Under the pieces are notes generated by a model. That model saw nothing but the letters and a program-made list of their open reading frames with translations, was not told the DNA's origin and made no database searches. A program made the position numbers and the translations under genes. Positions 36,346-46,532 of a stretch of 64,000 nucleotides of DNA are shown piece by piece. The DNA comes from Scytonema tolypothrichoides VB-61278. GTDB taxonomy: Bacteria > Cyanobacteriota > Cyanobacteriia > Cyanobacteriales > Nostocaceae. The stretch spans positions 126 to 64,125 of the forward strand of contig NZ_JXCA02000027.1 in the NCBI RefSeq assembly GCF_000828085.3, written 5' to 3'. The stretch's first letter is position 1; every line of letters starts with the position of its first letter.

Positions 36346-37761
36346 TCATTGTTTCACAGAACTCGTTGAACTGGGGTTATTCAAAGTTTGCACTGTCAGA
36401 ACCTGCGGCGGGGTGGCGTCTGGCGGATAGAGAAAGTCTACTTCTACAAGTCTTTTTTCGCCTGCTTTCATATTAAGTACTACTAATGCTTCTCCTTGTT
36501 GTCCTCGTTTTTGCACTAAATGCAAGTACTGAGTTTGCGGTAAACCCTGATCATCTTTGTAACGTACTCTGACTGAACCCCGAAAGAATACTTGCTGTGC
36601 TGGTGGATTTAAAAAGCGCAGTCCGGATTTGGTTAATTGGTCTTCTTTTATTGGTGTCTGCATTGACACAATAACTGTTTGCATATTCTGTGTATTGTTA
36701 TACAATGGTAGCGTTAAGCTGTATTGTAAAGCGTAGTTTCCATGAGCACGATATGCTGTGTCAGGATAGCGCACCATCATCGGTGCACTTTGTATTTGAC
36801 TCGTTCCTAAGGTACCGCGATGCAGGGCACCCAGAGGGTAGGAAAAGGCTTGTCCGGAAGTGGGTATGGTTAAATGCTGAGCTTTTGGATCATCTATGAG
36901 TAAAGCTTTCCATTCAGACCCTTGTGTGACTCCGGCAACGCGACCATATATTATTGGTTTGTTAGTCTCTTCGAGAGGGGTTGGTGTTTTATCGCGTGGT
37001 CCAGATAAATCACCATTATTGAGCAAATTTTGCCATTCTTCTAAAGTAGGCGCACGCTCAGTTTCATCAGGATTTTTTGGTGCAAACATTGCTAAGCTGG
37101 CTGCATACACTGTGTCATTACTCCACAGTCGCATGAGTGTAGACCGACCATTTAAAGGTGGTGTTAGTCCACTGACAGGAATGGGTGCATTCAACAACAT
37201 CCGGCTTTCACCTGGTGGAATGATAACTTGAGGAGGAAACGTATCTTGTCGTTGTCCTCGCAGAACATCATTCACTACGCGATCGCCAGGTCCAGCAAAA
37301 ACTGTACCTAAAATATTCTCACTCCTATATGGCAACTCTGCAAACGGTGCATCTGGTTGACTTAAATAACTCGCAGCCTGCAAGATATTCACTGTCACTG
37401 GTTGTTTTCCTGGGTTATGCAGGATTATCCCCAGATAAAGCGTCCGCAAGTCTTCTGGTGTGGGTGCTTGGGCAACATGGTGAGCAAAAATATCAAATCG
37501 TCCTTTAAAAGGAAAATTCAAGTGTGCGGTTGGGACTTTTTTGCCTGACGATGGAAAGGTGGAAAGCAAAATCCCTTCCTTGAGAACTTTTTCGGGACTA
37601 TTGCTGTTAAACATCGGGATGCTATCCACAGTCCCAAGTAAAGGGCGTACTTGTTGGGGTTGGACAATTTCTTCAGGCGGCGGTGGTGCAGAAGGAGTGA
37701 TTTGAGCGATCGGAAAAATTAGTAAGAATGGAAACATCTGTGTACATATTTTTCTCCTCAA
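36346..37761 (-). CDS. DUF3370 domain protein, exported
   Basis: The 471-aa protein starts with a basic N-terminus and a hydrophobic segment (MFPFLLIFPIAQITP), a likely signal peptide. The rest is the cyanobacterial DUF3370 domain with VQPQQVRPLLGTVDSIPMFN, LLSTFPSSGKKVP and GRFDIFAHHVAQAP. The family is cell-envelope associated by prediction and functionally uncharacterised. It ends with a Ser/Thr-rich tail. The C15-like peptidase gene lies 16 bp upstream, suggesting co-transcription. Confidence 0.85.
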   Translation of the reverse strand: MRRKICTQMFPFLLIFPIAQITPSAPPPPEEIVQPQQVRPLLGTVDSIPMFNSNSPEKVLKEGILLSTFPSSGKKVPTAHLNFPFKGRFDIFAHHVAQAPTPEDLRTLYLGIILHNPGKQPVTVNILQAASYLSQPDAPFAELPYRSENILGTVFAGPGDRVVNDVLRGQRQDTFPPQVIIPPGESRMLLNAPIPVSGLTPPLNGRSTLMRLWSNDTVYAASLAMFAPKNPDETERAPTLEEWQNLLNNGDLSGPRDKTPTPLEETNKPIIYGRVAGVTQGSEWKALLIDDPKAQHLTIPTSGQAFSYPLGALHRGTLGTSQIQSAPMMVRYPDTAYRAHGNYALQYSLTLPLYNNTQNMQTVIVSMQTPIKEDQLTKSGLRFLNPPAQQVFFRGSVRVRYKDDQGLPQTQYLHLVQKRGQQGEALVVLNMKAGEKRLVEVDFLYPPDATPPQVLTVQTLNNPSSTSSVKQ

Positions 37762-37777
37762 ACAGACGCAAGTCGAT

Positions 37778-38290
37778 TTACCAAAGTGCCAGCCTGTGAA
37801 TAATCAATAAAAAATCATCAAGAATTAAGGGGAGATTTTCTTCAGTCAAAATAGGAACGTGGACAAAAATGCAAGGGATTGTGAGTTGGCGTTGGCGCAG
37901 TTCCTCTAAAACAGAATAGTAAAGTCCTTCGCAAACAAATTTACCGCAGTCGTGACTAATCTCAACTGCCCTTGCTTGGGCCACTAACTTTTCTAAATCA
38001 ACTGTTGTCTGCAACACAATTTCCCCACAACTAGCACCTACTTCTACACTTAATAGCGTTCGTCTTTGCGCCATACCACAGCAAATGATGACGTCTGGTT
38101 GCAGTTGGTGGATTTTTTCTATAACCCGAAAACTGGCAAGCTGGACATCCACCTTCAACTGTCGCAAGAAGGTTAAATGATAAGGTAACGAGTTAAGTCG
38201 GGAAACTTCTAGCAACAAATCATCAGAAGAATTTGATTTTTGTTCGCTTAGCCAAGTGTCAAAAGATGTTAATAGAATGCTTTTCTTCAT
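37778..38290 (-). CDS. Pyroglutamyl peptidase (C15)-like protein
   Basis: The 170-aa protein resembles pyroglutamyl peptidase I. It begins with the SILLTSFDTW strand and has PDVIICCGMAQRR, the probable nucleophile Cys in CGKFVCEGLYYSVLE, and the base His in CIFVHVPIL. The usual PFGG loop after the first strand is not conserved (FDTWL), and it is shorter than the ~210-aa enzymes, so substrate specificity may differ. It precedes the DUF3370 gene by 16 bp. Confidence 0.75.
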   Translation of the reverse strand: MKKSILLTSFDTWLSEQKSNSSDDLLLEVSRLNSLPYHLTFLRQLKVDVQLASFRVIEKIHQLQPDVIICCGMAQRRTLLSVEVGASCGEIVLQTTVDLEKLVAQARAVEISHDCGKFVCEGLYYSVLEELRQRQLTIPCIFVHVPILTEENLPLILDDFLLIIHRLALW

Positions 38291-38349
38291 AAGAAATATT
38301 ATTTAAAATAGAGATACTCTCCATAATATAGTTAACAGGGAGCGAGTAA

Positions 38350-38985
38350 ATGACGTTGATTGCAGTTGTAGATTACGACATGGGAAATTTGCACTCTGTC
38401 TGTAAAGGACTAGAAAAAGCTGGGGCAACTCCCAAGATTACTGATTCTCCAAAAGAATTAGAAAAGGCAGATGCGATCGTTTTGCCAGGAGTCGGTGCAT
38501 TCGATCCAGCAGTGCAACAGCTGCGATCGCGTGGTTTAGAAAAACCAATAAAAGAAGCTATCGCATCCGGTAAACCCTTTTTAGGCATTTGTTTAGGATT
38601 ACAAATTCTTTTCGAGTCAAGTGCAGAAGGGGCGGAATCAGGACTCGGAATTATTAAAGGAAGAGTCAGGCGATTTCGTCCAGAACCAGGAATTGCTATT
38701 CCTCATATGGGTTGGAATCAACTCCAACTGACTCAACCAAAAAGTCATTTGTGGGAGTATCTACCCTCTCTACCTTGGGTATATTTTGTCCATTCCTATT
38801 ATGTTGAACCGCAAGATCCGCAAGTTTGTGCAGCAACAATCACCCACGGTCATCAAACGGTAACAGCTGCGATCGCCCGCGATAACTTAATGGCTGTTCA
38901 GTTTCACCCCGAAAAATCTTCCAATATTGGACTGCAAATTCTGTCTAATTTTGTCTCCCAAGTTTGGACACAAGTCGCTGCCTAA
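38350..38985 (+). CDS. hisH: Imidazole glycerol phosphate synthase subunit HisH
   Basis: HisH is the glutaminase that delivers ammonia to HisF for the fifth step of histidine biosynthesis. The 211-aa class I amidotransferase has Cys81 in GICLGLQ, with His and Glu in the C-terminal FHPEKSS motif, and the N-terminal VVDYDMGNLHSV typical of HisH. The start ATG at 38350 follows AGGGAG. It is divergent from the peptidase gene and upstream of rsmD. Confidence 0.95.
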   Translation: MTLIAVVDYDMGNLHSVCKGLEKAGATPKITDSPKELEKADAIVLPGVGAFDPAVQQLRSRGLEKPIKEAIASGKPFLGICLGLQILFESSAEGAESGLGIIKGRVRRFRPEPGIAIPHMGWNQLQLTQPKSHLWEYLPSLPWVYFVHSYYVEPQDPQVCAATITHGHQTVTAAIARDNLMAVQFHPEKSSNIGLQILSNFVSQVWTQVAA

Positions 38986-39336
38986 ATACAATTGTGGTTG
39001 AGTTTATAATCCACACTTTCTAGTCCGTAGTCAAAAGGTTTGTTGAGAATTGATTGTTAATTTTTGTAAATTGAATAGAGGATGGGCATTGCCTACCGCT
39101 ATATGTAACTGGTGGGTAATGCTTGTCTTATAAAAAACGTTGCCAACTAATCAGAAATCATGAATGATGAATGATGAATGATGAATAATACAGCAGTTGC
39201 CAGGTAGATTAGGACATGAACTAATGAGAAAATACGGACGCCACGAGACCATCAAGCCCGTTAAGAGTTCCATGTTCTCTGTTAAGAGTTCCCTGTTCTC
39301 TGTTAAGAGTTCCCTGTTCCCTGCTATAAATAACTG
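38986..39336. other. Intergenic region between hisH and rsmD with tandem repeats
   Basis: It contains about four copies of ATGAATG (39160-39186) and three direct 21-bp copies of GTTAAGAGTTCCCTGTTCTCT-type sequence (39260-39322), the last ending 14 bp before rsmD. The 21-base period equals three heptamers. No other feature is seen. Confidence 0.75.
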
Positions 39337-39894
39337 ATGAGTTTAAGAATTTACGGAAACCGACCATTAAAAACTTTACCAGGGAAAGAAACCAGACCCA
39401 CCAGTGCGCGGGTACGCGAAGCCGTTTTTAATATTTGGCAGGGAACAATAGAAGGTTGTCGTTGGCTGGATGTGTGTGCTGGGACTGGTTCAATGGGTGC
39501 GGAGGCTTTGTGTAGAGGAGCCAGCCGAGTTGTGGGAATTGATAAATCTCATCGTGCTTGTGCTATAATTCAACAGAATTGGCAAAACTTAGCGAGTGCT
39601 GAACAGAAATTTCAGGTAATGCGGGGAGACGTTGTACAGCTTTTGCCAAAATTATCTGGACAGCAATTTGACAGAATTTACTTCGATCCGCCGTATGCAA
39701 GTGAGTTATACCAGCCGGTGATAGAGGCGATCGCCCACTCTGGGCTTCTAGATCCTAATGGTGAAATCGCAGTCGAACACAATCCTCAAGATTGGAATCC
39801 TCCAGTCATTCCGAATTGGGAAATTTGCCGTGAAAAAGTTTACGGAAACACGGCTTTGACCTTTTACAGCGTTGTGGATTTCGGGGACAACTAG
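39337..39894 (+). CDS. rsmD: 16S rRNA (guanine966-N2)-methyltransferase RsmD
   Basis: The 185-aa enzyme methylates N2 of G966 in 16S rRNA. Motifs include TRPTSARVREAVFNIWQ at the N-terminus, DVCAGTGSMGAEAL for SAM binding and the catalytic FDPPY in IYFDPPYAS. It is complete. Together with hisH, petG and the cytochrome gene it forms a neighbourhood common in cyanobacteria. Confidence 0.95.
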   Translation: MSLRIYGNRPLKTLPGKETRPTSARVREAVFNIWQGTIEGCRWLDVCAGTGSMGAEALCRGASRVVGIDKSHRACAIIQQNWQNLASAEQKFQVMRGDVVQLLPKLSGQQFDRIYFDPPYASELYQPVIEAIAHSGLLDPNGEIAVEHNPQDWNPPVIPNWEICREKVYGNTALTFYSVVDFGDN

Positions 39895-40010
39895 ACAAGC
39901 AGACGCACAACTAAAATGTCTGTTGAGACAGTCTGCCAGGGACTGATCTTTTGCTCTCGCAATCTTGGAAATCCCCCGCCATAGCGGTTAGGCTTGGCGG
40001 TGAGACGATA

Positions 40011-40124
40011 TCAAAGACCGAGTTGATTGCCACGCTTGTATTGTTCGTAAGCTTTGTAAAACAATCCAGCTAGGGTTACAAAGATTAGACCTAGTACAAT
40101 GCCGTCAAGCAAGGGTTCAACCAC
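40011..40124 (-). CDS. petG: Cytochrome b6-f complex subunit PetG
   Basis: The frame, 37 codons plus stop, reads [18 protein letters not shown], then [19 protein letters not shown], the full PetG sequence. PetG is a single-span subunit needed for assembly of the thylakoid cytochrome b6-f complex. The start is GTG at 40124 (Met expected after initiation), preceded by AAAGGAGATTTAAC at good spacing. It is too short for usual gene calls. It is convergent with rsmD and divergent from the cytochrome gene. Confidence 0.95.
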   Translation of the reverse strand: MVEPLLDGIVLGLIFVTLAGLFYKAYEQYKRGNQLGL

Positions 40125-40366
40125 GTTAAATCTCCTTTAGTATTACTGTTCAATATTTTCTTCCCATGATTGATTCTACCAAATTTGGCAAAAATCCCCT
40201 CATCCTCTTCATCTTCATCCCCCTCATCTGCCTGATTTGCCTCACCTCTACCCCTGCTGAGTTAGCAAAAAAACATTTGTCTGTGCTTGCAGACACCATC
40301 AAGAACTTTTAAGCTATGTGTATGAAATGAAAACTTTTTGTACACTTTGACTTTAAAAGTAAACAT

Positions 40367-40741
40367 TTGGATAACCAGATTACCAAACCTGAAACCCTGA
40401 TTTGGCGAATCATATTAACGGCGCTGGCGATTCTGCTAGTCGTCCTTGTGAGCATTTTTGCTGTTCGGATTATGAGAACTGCCGATCCATACGTCAAAAG
40501 CGTTCTATCGCTTAAAGGAGACCCAACACTTGGACACGCCATCTTTCAAATCAACTGTGCGGGCTGTCATGGCTGGGAAGCAGATGGACGCGTCGGTCCT
40601 AGTTTACAAGGAGTCTCAAAGCATAAATCCCCATATGGTCTGATTCACCAAGTCATTAGTGGTGAAACTCCACCCATGCCGAAATTTCAACCTAATCCTC
40701 AAGCAATGGCAGATTTGTTGAGTTATTTAGAAACGCTTTAG
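40367..40741 (+). CDS. cytM: Membrane-anchored c-type cytochrome, cytochrome cM-like
   Basis: The 124-aa protein has one N-terminal membrane helix (about residues 12-34, LIWRIILTALAILLVVLVSI) and a single class I heme c domain with Cys64-Ala-Gly-Cys67-His68 and a probable axial Met104 in PPMPKF. Anchor and size fit cytochrome cM of cyanobacteria, implicated in switching between photosynthetic and respiratory electron flow. The start is TTG at 40367; no ATG or GTG lies in frame upstream before a stop. The symbol rests on architecture and the petG neighbourhood. Confidence 0.8.
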   Translation: MDNQITKPETLIWRIILTALAILLVVLVSIFAVRIMRTADPYVKSVLSLKGDPTLGHAIFQINCAGCHGWEADGRVGPSLQGVSKHKSPYGLIHQVISGETPPMPKFQPNPQAMADLLSYLETL

Positions 40742-40822
40742 CGTTAAGCCAATCATGACAAGTTACCAACATATTGTTCAACGGCTTGATTCATTATAGA
40801 GGCGTAAGCGTTTTTAGAAGTC

Positions 40823-40862
40823 AGGCGTTACGCCGAAGGCGTCTGCGCTCCGCGCAATCGCT
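40823..40862. repeat. Palindromic mini-repeat (family C)
   Basis: GGCGTTACGCCGAAGGCGTCTGCGCTCCGCGCAATCGC-type sequence is the reverse complement of the mini-repeat at 34446-34482. Related copies are found near 3283-3316 and 47258-47310. Confidence 0.7.
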
Positions 40863-40940
40863 CTTTTTCTCCTCCTATTCCCCTTTTCCATTCATTTGTG
40901 CAACAGTGTAGGATTAACGTAAAATTAAAAAATTGATGAA

Positions 40941-41177
40941 ATGCTAAAGATTACTGTTGAAGAAGCAGCTCGTAACCTAAAAGAACTTTTGGAACGGGTA
41001 GCTAAGGGAGAAGAGGTGATTTTGGTAGAGCAAGAAAAAGCAGTTGCTCGTATAGTCCCATTGCAGCAGAAGGAGCAGTGGTTTGCCAGCACAAAAGAAT
41101 TTCGAGATTCTCTTCAAGTCAAAGGTGAGCCTTTGAGTGTAACAGTGATTAATGAACGTCAACAGGAGCGCTATTGA
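40941..41177 (+). CDS. Phd/YefM-family antitoxin
   Basis: The 78-aa protein starts MLKITVEEAARNLKELLERV and continues GEEVILVEQEKAVARIVPL, the DNA-binding fold of Phd/YefM antitoxins, with a C-terminal toxin-binding tail. No toxin gene follows within 200 bp; the sequence after the stop enters a palindromic repeat. It is therefore an orphan antitoxin, or it serves a toxin elsewhere. Confidence 0.85.
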   Translation: MLKITVEEAARNLKELLERVAKGEEVILVEQEKAVARIVPLQQKEQWFASTKEFRDSLQVKGEPLSVTVINERQQERY

Positions 41178-41255
41178 TTTATAAGGTTCTGGTCATCTCT
41201 ATCGCTTTTCCATGCCAATTATTTCTTGGATTTATTAATGCTAACGAGAGCAAAA

Positions 41256-41362
41256 CGCCCTCAGACTGGAAGTCTGGGGCTACACAGACAAAGCCTGCCT
41301 CCGCAGGCTATAGTAAGTCCGCGTAGGCGGACTTCGTTTGTGTAGCCGCGATTTCTAATCGC
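41256..41362. repeat. Compound palindromic intergenic repeat
   Basis: The outer arms GGCTACACAGACAAA and TTTGTGTAGCC enclose two inner hairpins: AGCCTGCCTCCGCAGGCT and AGTCCGCGTAGGCGGACTT. The nested cruciform-like structure is typical of cyanobacterial intergenic repeats. Confidence 0.85.
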
Positions 41363-41379
41363 CAGGTATTTATTCTTCA

Positions 41380-41688
41380 TTAGAATTTTTTAGGTGTTCC
41401 ATAAAGGTAATGATCATGTTGTTGAGCAGCATCCGTTGGGAGTTGGCTTAGCTCCTCATCTGTCATATCATTTGTAAAACTTTCAACCATTTTTAGTATG
41501 GATTCACCTGTTGTGTGATTGTTTGAAGCATCAGCTTTTTTCATATAAATAGTGATTGCTTCTTGAAGTCGTGCAAACGCACTATCAAGAGAATCATCAT
41601 GAATTTGATATTCTTCTAATTCTGGACAAGATATAAGGTATCCTGACTCGTTCTTTTCAATCACTATATTAACTTTTTTTGAGGACAT
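41380..41688 (-). CDS. HicB-like small protein, 102 aa
   Basis: The N-terminal half (VNIVIEKNESGYLISCPELE, then SAFARLQEAITIYM) follows the HicB partial RNase H fold. The C-terminal half has a conserved-looking tail with DMTDEELSQLPTDAAQQHD. No hicA gene is adjacent; instead a small DUF2281-like gene lies 31 bp upstream. The two may form a pair of their own. It is probably an antitoxin-like protein. Confidence 0.65.
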   Translation of the reverse strand: MSSKKVNIVIEKNESGYLISCPELEEYQIHDDSLDSAFARLQEAITIYMKKADASNNHTTGESILKMVESFTNDMTDEELSQLPTDAAQQHDHYLYGTPKKF

Positions 41689-41719
41689 TTTATTTTGCTC
41701 CTATTTTATCCGTTTAATA

Positions 41720-41956
41720 TTATTTGTTAATGATTTCTTGCGCCAAAGATTCGCCCACTCTTTTACGAATTTCCTCCTTTCCTGGATAGGGTTGAGTTGT
41801 TTTTAATGCACCGTAAAATTCGCTAAGTCTTTTTTTTTGATTTGTATCAATTTTTTGAGTACGGAATTTGATAAATTCAATAAAATCAGCTACAAGTTGA
41901 AATTGTTCTTCACTAAGCTTGTCTATTTCTTGTTTGAGACTTTCTTTCGTTGTCAT
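41720..41956 (-). CDS. DUF2281/VapB-like small protein, 78 aa
   Basis: The sequence starts MTTKESLKQEIDKLSEEQF and continues LVADFIEFIKFRTQ, as in small antitoxin-like proteins of the DUF2281 group. The C-terminus carries KEEIRKRVGESLAQEI. It lies 31 bp upstream of the HicB-like gene and is likely co-transcribed with it. No nuclease toxin is next to it. Confidence 0.65.
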   Translation of the reverse strand: MTTKESLKQEIDKLSEEQFQLVADFIEFIKFRTQKIDTNQKKRLSEFYGALKTTQPYPGKEEIRKRVGESLAQEIINK

Positions 41957-42002
41957 TGTTTTTTGGCTAGTTGCGTTTTCAGATTGTGTGAATATTTTAA
42001 TT

Positions 42003-45000
42003 TTACATTTCCCCTTCTTCCACTGCGCCTAGTGCTTTGAGTGTGGCTTTCTCGGCTTCGGTTAAACCTTTAACACCTGTGATATTCATGTTTTCGTAGG
42101 GACGAGATGTTAGTTTTTTAAAACACTCACCTGTCTTTACATTCCAGAACTTTAAATTCAGACCACTGCTTACAATTACTTGACCATCAGGGCTGAAGAC
42201 AACTGAAACTTGATTAACTAAAACTTGATTAGTCTCTTCATGAAAAGTATTTAGACATTCTCCTGTACGAGTGTCCCATAATTTCACTATCCCATCTCCA
42301 CTTCCACTTACAAGTACTGAGTTATCAGGACTAAAGGCAACTCCTCCTATCCAACTAGTATGACCATGTAAAGTTTTAGGTTTAGGATAGTTATTCACAC
42401 CAACATCCCATAGTTTTATAGTTCGATCATCACTACCACTAGCAAGCTTCTGACCATCGGAGCTAAATGTAACTGAATATATCCAATTAGTGTGTCCTTC
42501 TAAAGTTTTAAAACACTCACCTGTAGATAAACTCCACAGCTTTATAGTACAGTCTCCACTGCTACTGGCTAGTATTTGAGTATTTGGGCTGAAAGTCACA
42601 CATAGGACTCGATCACTGTGTCCTCGCAAAATTTTCAAACACTGCTTGTTTTGAACATCCCACAGCCTTATGGTATGGTCTCCACTAGCACTAGCAATTG
42701 ACTTTCCATCTGGGCTAAAGGCGACTGAGTGTATCCGACTGGTATGTCCCTGTATCCCATAGTTTCACAGTTTGATCGTAACTGCCACTAGCAAGTATTT
42801 GACCGTTAGGATTAAAAGCAATCGAGTGTATTCGGTTATCATGTCCATACAAGGTTTTGATGCATTTTCCTGTATTTGTATCCCAGAACTTTATTGTTCC
42901 ATCGTGACCACCACTGGCTAAAATTTCACCAGAAGAGTTAAAGACAACTGAATTTACAAGATTATAATGACCTTCGCAAACTAAAACTTCTTTACCTGTA
43001 GCCGTCTCCCACACATGAACAGCACCATAATAATCACCTGTTGCTAAAAGTTGATTGTTTGGGCTTAATGCTACACAAATAACTCTGCCAAAGAGTTTTG
43101 TGAAACTTGAATCAGATAAATTTGCCTCTGTGAAATTAGTACCGAGCAAACTCGCATTGCTGAAATCAGCACCTTTAATGACAGTGTGGCTTAAATCCAT
43201 CATTTCAAGTGCATTTTCATCAGTTTTTAACAATAGTGTCGCCGCATTTCCCCCAACATAACCCACCTCATTTTCACTTCTCCCCTTCGTCCCCTCAATA
43301 ACATTAATAACCGACTTTTGAGTATCAACATCAATCATCGGCACAAGCAGATCCATCACCGCTTTTGTCAGGGGCGCTTTCCCAAAACTCTCCCTCAACT
43401 TCTCCAACGACTCACTCGCAAATCTCCTCACCGGCGCACTTGGCAAAATCTTTCCCGCCTCATCCACCTGGCAACGAAAATAAGATGACCAAGTGTAATC
43501 AACTGGTGCTGCATCATTATTTATATGCGTTTGCGTAGCGGCTGCTTTGCAGCATCGCGCCTGCGCCAATTCAATAAAATCATCAGCCAACGCCCCCAAC
43601 TCAGCCGCAAACTTATAAGCCACAAAAAACTCTAACAGCGAACGATGCGCGGGAGTATAATCACCATCGGCATTACGAATCAGCATCGTTTGTCCCATCA
43701 TGTCATAATGCCAGTGGTCTAAATCCTTCTCCTCCTGAACAACATCACCGAATAAACGGCGAATTCTATCGGGAAAAAGGCGATAATTTAAACTCATCTG
43801 GTCAGTAGACAGCATTTCCCAGGAAAGTTCACACAAAAAGTAGAGCTTATCTGCTAAAGAAGTAAAAGTACGTTCCGCTTTGATGTCTCGTTCCATCTTC
43901 CGCCGCACTGCATACAGGTAAACCCGCGACATATCCACTGGCTTACCTGCTTCAATATCTGGCAATGCTTCCAAAATTAATTCTGTCATCACCGGACGAC
44001 GTGCCAAGTCCAACAGTTGTGGATTGTCCATCACATGGTCAACTGTGGTAGATTCAGCTTGCAATGACAACACCTGCCGGATTTGTTCGTCGTTGAATTT
44101 TTCTAATTCCAGCACTTCAAACTGGGGCGTTTCTCCTGTTAAGTTAGCGGTAGACGCTTGCAATTCTGCGTTGAGTAAAGCACGTCCTTCTTTTGCTTCT
44201 GGAAAATGTTCGGTGCGACAAGTCAGGATAACTTTAGCACCGGGAACGACGACTTTCGCCAATTCCCAAAAGTTGTTGATCATTTGTTGGCGATCGCATT
44301 TTGCTGCCATTTCATCAAAGCCATCAAAAATCAGCAGCAGTTTCCCCATGCTGTTAAGCTGGTCAAACACCTCGCTATTTAAGCGAATATTATGTTGAGT
44401 AAAAAAGAAACCTGCCAAAACGTTCTCAACATTGAGTGCTTTGGCATAGTCGCGCAGCGTAATTATCAGAGGAAGCCGAGGACGTTCAACGCCACGTCTT
44501 TGAGCATCCCGATAGCGTTGTAGTGCAATCCAAGCATAATGAAAAGCAAACCAAGTTTTTCCAGTGCCAAATTCCCCTAAAATAGAAATATGCTCCTTAG
44601 CAGGGTCATCTAACCACATATCAAGATAACCATCAATCCAGCCGTCGCGTTCATCGTAACGACTGACTCCTATTCTGCGCTTGCTAAGTGAGTCAAATTC
44701 TTCTTTAGTACAAGCCAACGGCACATATTTTTTGTCGATTTCTCGTTGTTTTACTTCCGCTTCTAGCCAGTCGAGATAATCACTAAAATCAGCATCCTGA
44801 TCTATGAGTTCGTCAAAAGTATAACAATCAAGCTGGCGATTTTCTGGTTTCTCCACTTCATCACGCGCCGCCCGTGAAATACGTCTTGCTGTCACCAACC
44901 AACCTTCATCAGTTCTTTGCGCCTCTACCGACTGACGCAAAGCCATGACATCACTCAGTCCCGCCTCACCTTCAATTCCACGTATAAGAATACGGTCATA

Positions 45001-45714
45001 TCGATTACGTCGTGCGGGAATATCAATAATCCACTCAAAATAATTGTCTTCCCAAACTTCATACTTTTCAAAACGGTAGCCCAACGTTTCAAACCAGCCT
45101 TGCATCTGTTGGGCTAAGGCTATGGCTTTACATTTCTTTTCATTTAGAGACGTTCCATTGGACGTCTCGACACTTTGTGCTGCCAACCGCGCCATCTCTG
45201 TTCTCATTCCTTCGAGTGTCGGCAGTCTTTCCAACTGTTCTTGGATACTCGCTATCCTTCTGTGTAAGGAACCTATCTGCTGGTTCATCAAAACATCAGC
45301 AGGTGTCCGGCTGCGCTTAGCAACTTCGATAAAAACTGTGGCAAATGCGGCGACTTCTCGCCTGATGTCAATTCCCAAGGTTTTGATTTCATCACCCAAC
45401 GCATAGGTATCGAGAAAAACATCAACTTCAGACAGAAGAATTGAGGGGTTATTGTGACTTAATGCTTTGCGGAATGCCTGTTTGATTTCTTCTTGGCGGA
45501 AAAGTTCGAGGAATAACTTGGGTTTACCAACGCCGTATTCTACCAAGGTATAAGCGTAAACACCACTGAAATCAGCGGAAGGATGTTCAGGATCAAGGTT
45601 AAATTGCTTTAATAATTTTATGACAGTCTCGTTACGCAGAAGCTTTTCTTTAATGATTGGGTTGGCAATACCAGTAATTGCGCTGATGAGTGAGTCAAGA
45701 TTAATCAGTATCAC
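42003..45714 (-). pseudogene. NACHT-pentapeptide-WD40 protein, split by a frameshift
   Basis: Before the break, 999 residues comprise an N-terminal helical region (1-180), a possible nuclease-like domain (195-300, WIIDIPARRNRYDRILIRG), a NACHT core (Walker A GEFGTGKT at 380-387, Walker B LLLIFDGFDEM), a short pentapeptide-repeat segment (DLSHTVIKGADFSNASLLG) and three WD40 repeats. At 42745-42750, after KLWDTGT, the frame shifts. Translation in the new frame resumes at GHTSRIHSVAF and gives five further WD40 repeats and the tail ENMNITGVKGLTEAEKATL to 42003. Without the shift the product would be about 1,230 aa. It is likely a signal-sensing STAND ATPase; a defence role is inferred. Confidence 0.88.
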
Positions 45715-45900
45715 AGGCGCTTTTTTGTATAAAAGGGAAATTTTTATCTTGCTTACCCTTATGTTAACGCCTGGTCATTTCACTGTGGTTTAGTGCTCAA
45801 ATATTTCATTGAAGAGCGATCGCGTTTAAAAAAACTTAGATTCTGATTCATCTGATATTATTAAAAACATCAGTTCTGACATCAAAATAGTCATCAAAAA

Positions 45901-46176
45901 ATGAATCACCAAACTGTTCGTACAACATTAACACTACCAAGCGAACTGTTGGAAGCAACAGATAAGGTAGTGCAGCAAGGAAAAGCCAAGAGTCGTAATG
46001 AGTTTGTAGCGCAAGCGTTACGTCGAGAATTAGCAGCACTCAAACGAGCAGAAGTTGATGCTGCTTTGGCCCAAATGGCAAATGATCCAGAGTATCAAGC
46101 AGAAGTCTTAAAGATGGAAGCGGAGTTTGCTTCAGCGCAATGGGAGGCTTTGCAGTTAGGTGAATCTCCAGAATGA
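45901..46176 (+). CDS. Ribbon-helix-helix antitoxin of a MazEF-type pair
   Basis: The 91-aa protein has an N-terminal CopG-like ribbon-helix-helix (TVRTTLTLPSELLEATDKVV, then SRNEFVAQALRRELAAL) and an acidic helical C-terminus for toxin binding. It overlaps the downstream toxin gene by 4 bp (ATGA), indicating translational coupling. It would repress the operon and neutralise the toxin. Confidence 0.88.
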   Translation: MNHQTVRTTLTLPSELLEATDKVVQQGKAKSRNEFVAQALRRELAALKRAEVDAALAQMANDPEYQAEVLKMEAEFASAQWEALQLGESPE

Positions 46177-46529
46177 AACGCGGTGAAGTCTATGATGCTC
46201 GTTTAGAGCCAACTGAGGGTTCTGAACAAGGGGGAACTCGTCCTGTGATTATTGTCAGTCGTGATGTGATTAATTCATATAGTCCGGTTGTGTTGGCAGT
46301 TCCCTGTACCACTTATCAATCGGGAAAGCGTGTTTACCCCACTCAAGTGTTGATTCAAGCACCAGATGGCGGACTTACCCAAGACTCTGTAGCAATGGCA
46401 GATCAGGTGCGCGTATTGTCAAAAACCCGCTTGTTGCGTTTACGAGGGGCGCTTTCTGATCATGTAATCGCAAAGTTGGCTCAGGCGTTGTTGATAGCTT
46501 TAGATTTACCAGGACAAGAAGAAGATTAG
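46173..46529 (+). CDS. mazF: MazF/PemK-family mRNA interferase toxin
   Basis: The 118-aa protein has the MazF fold signatures: MKRGEVYDARLEPTEGSEQG with GTRPVIIVSRD, then SPVVLAVPCT, and DQVRVLSKTRLLRLRGALSD. It should cleave mRNA at short motifs when not bound by the antitoxin. It is intact and ends 3 bp before the end of the convergent VapC-type gene, so the two modules share a border. Confidence 0.92.
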   Translation: MKRGEVYDARLEPTEGSEQGGTRPVIIVSRDVINSYSPVVLAVPCTTYQSGKRVYPTQVLIQAPDGGLTQDSVAMADQVRVLSKTRLLRLRGALSDHVIAKLAQALLIALDLPGQEED

Positions 46530-46532
46530 ATA

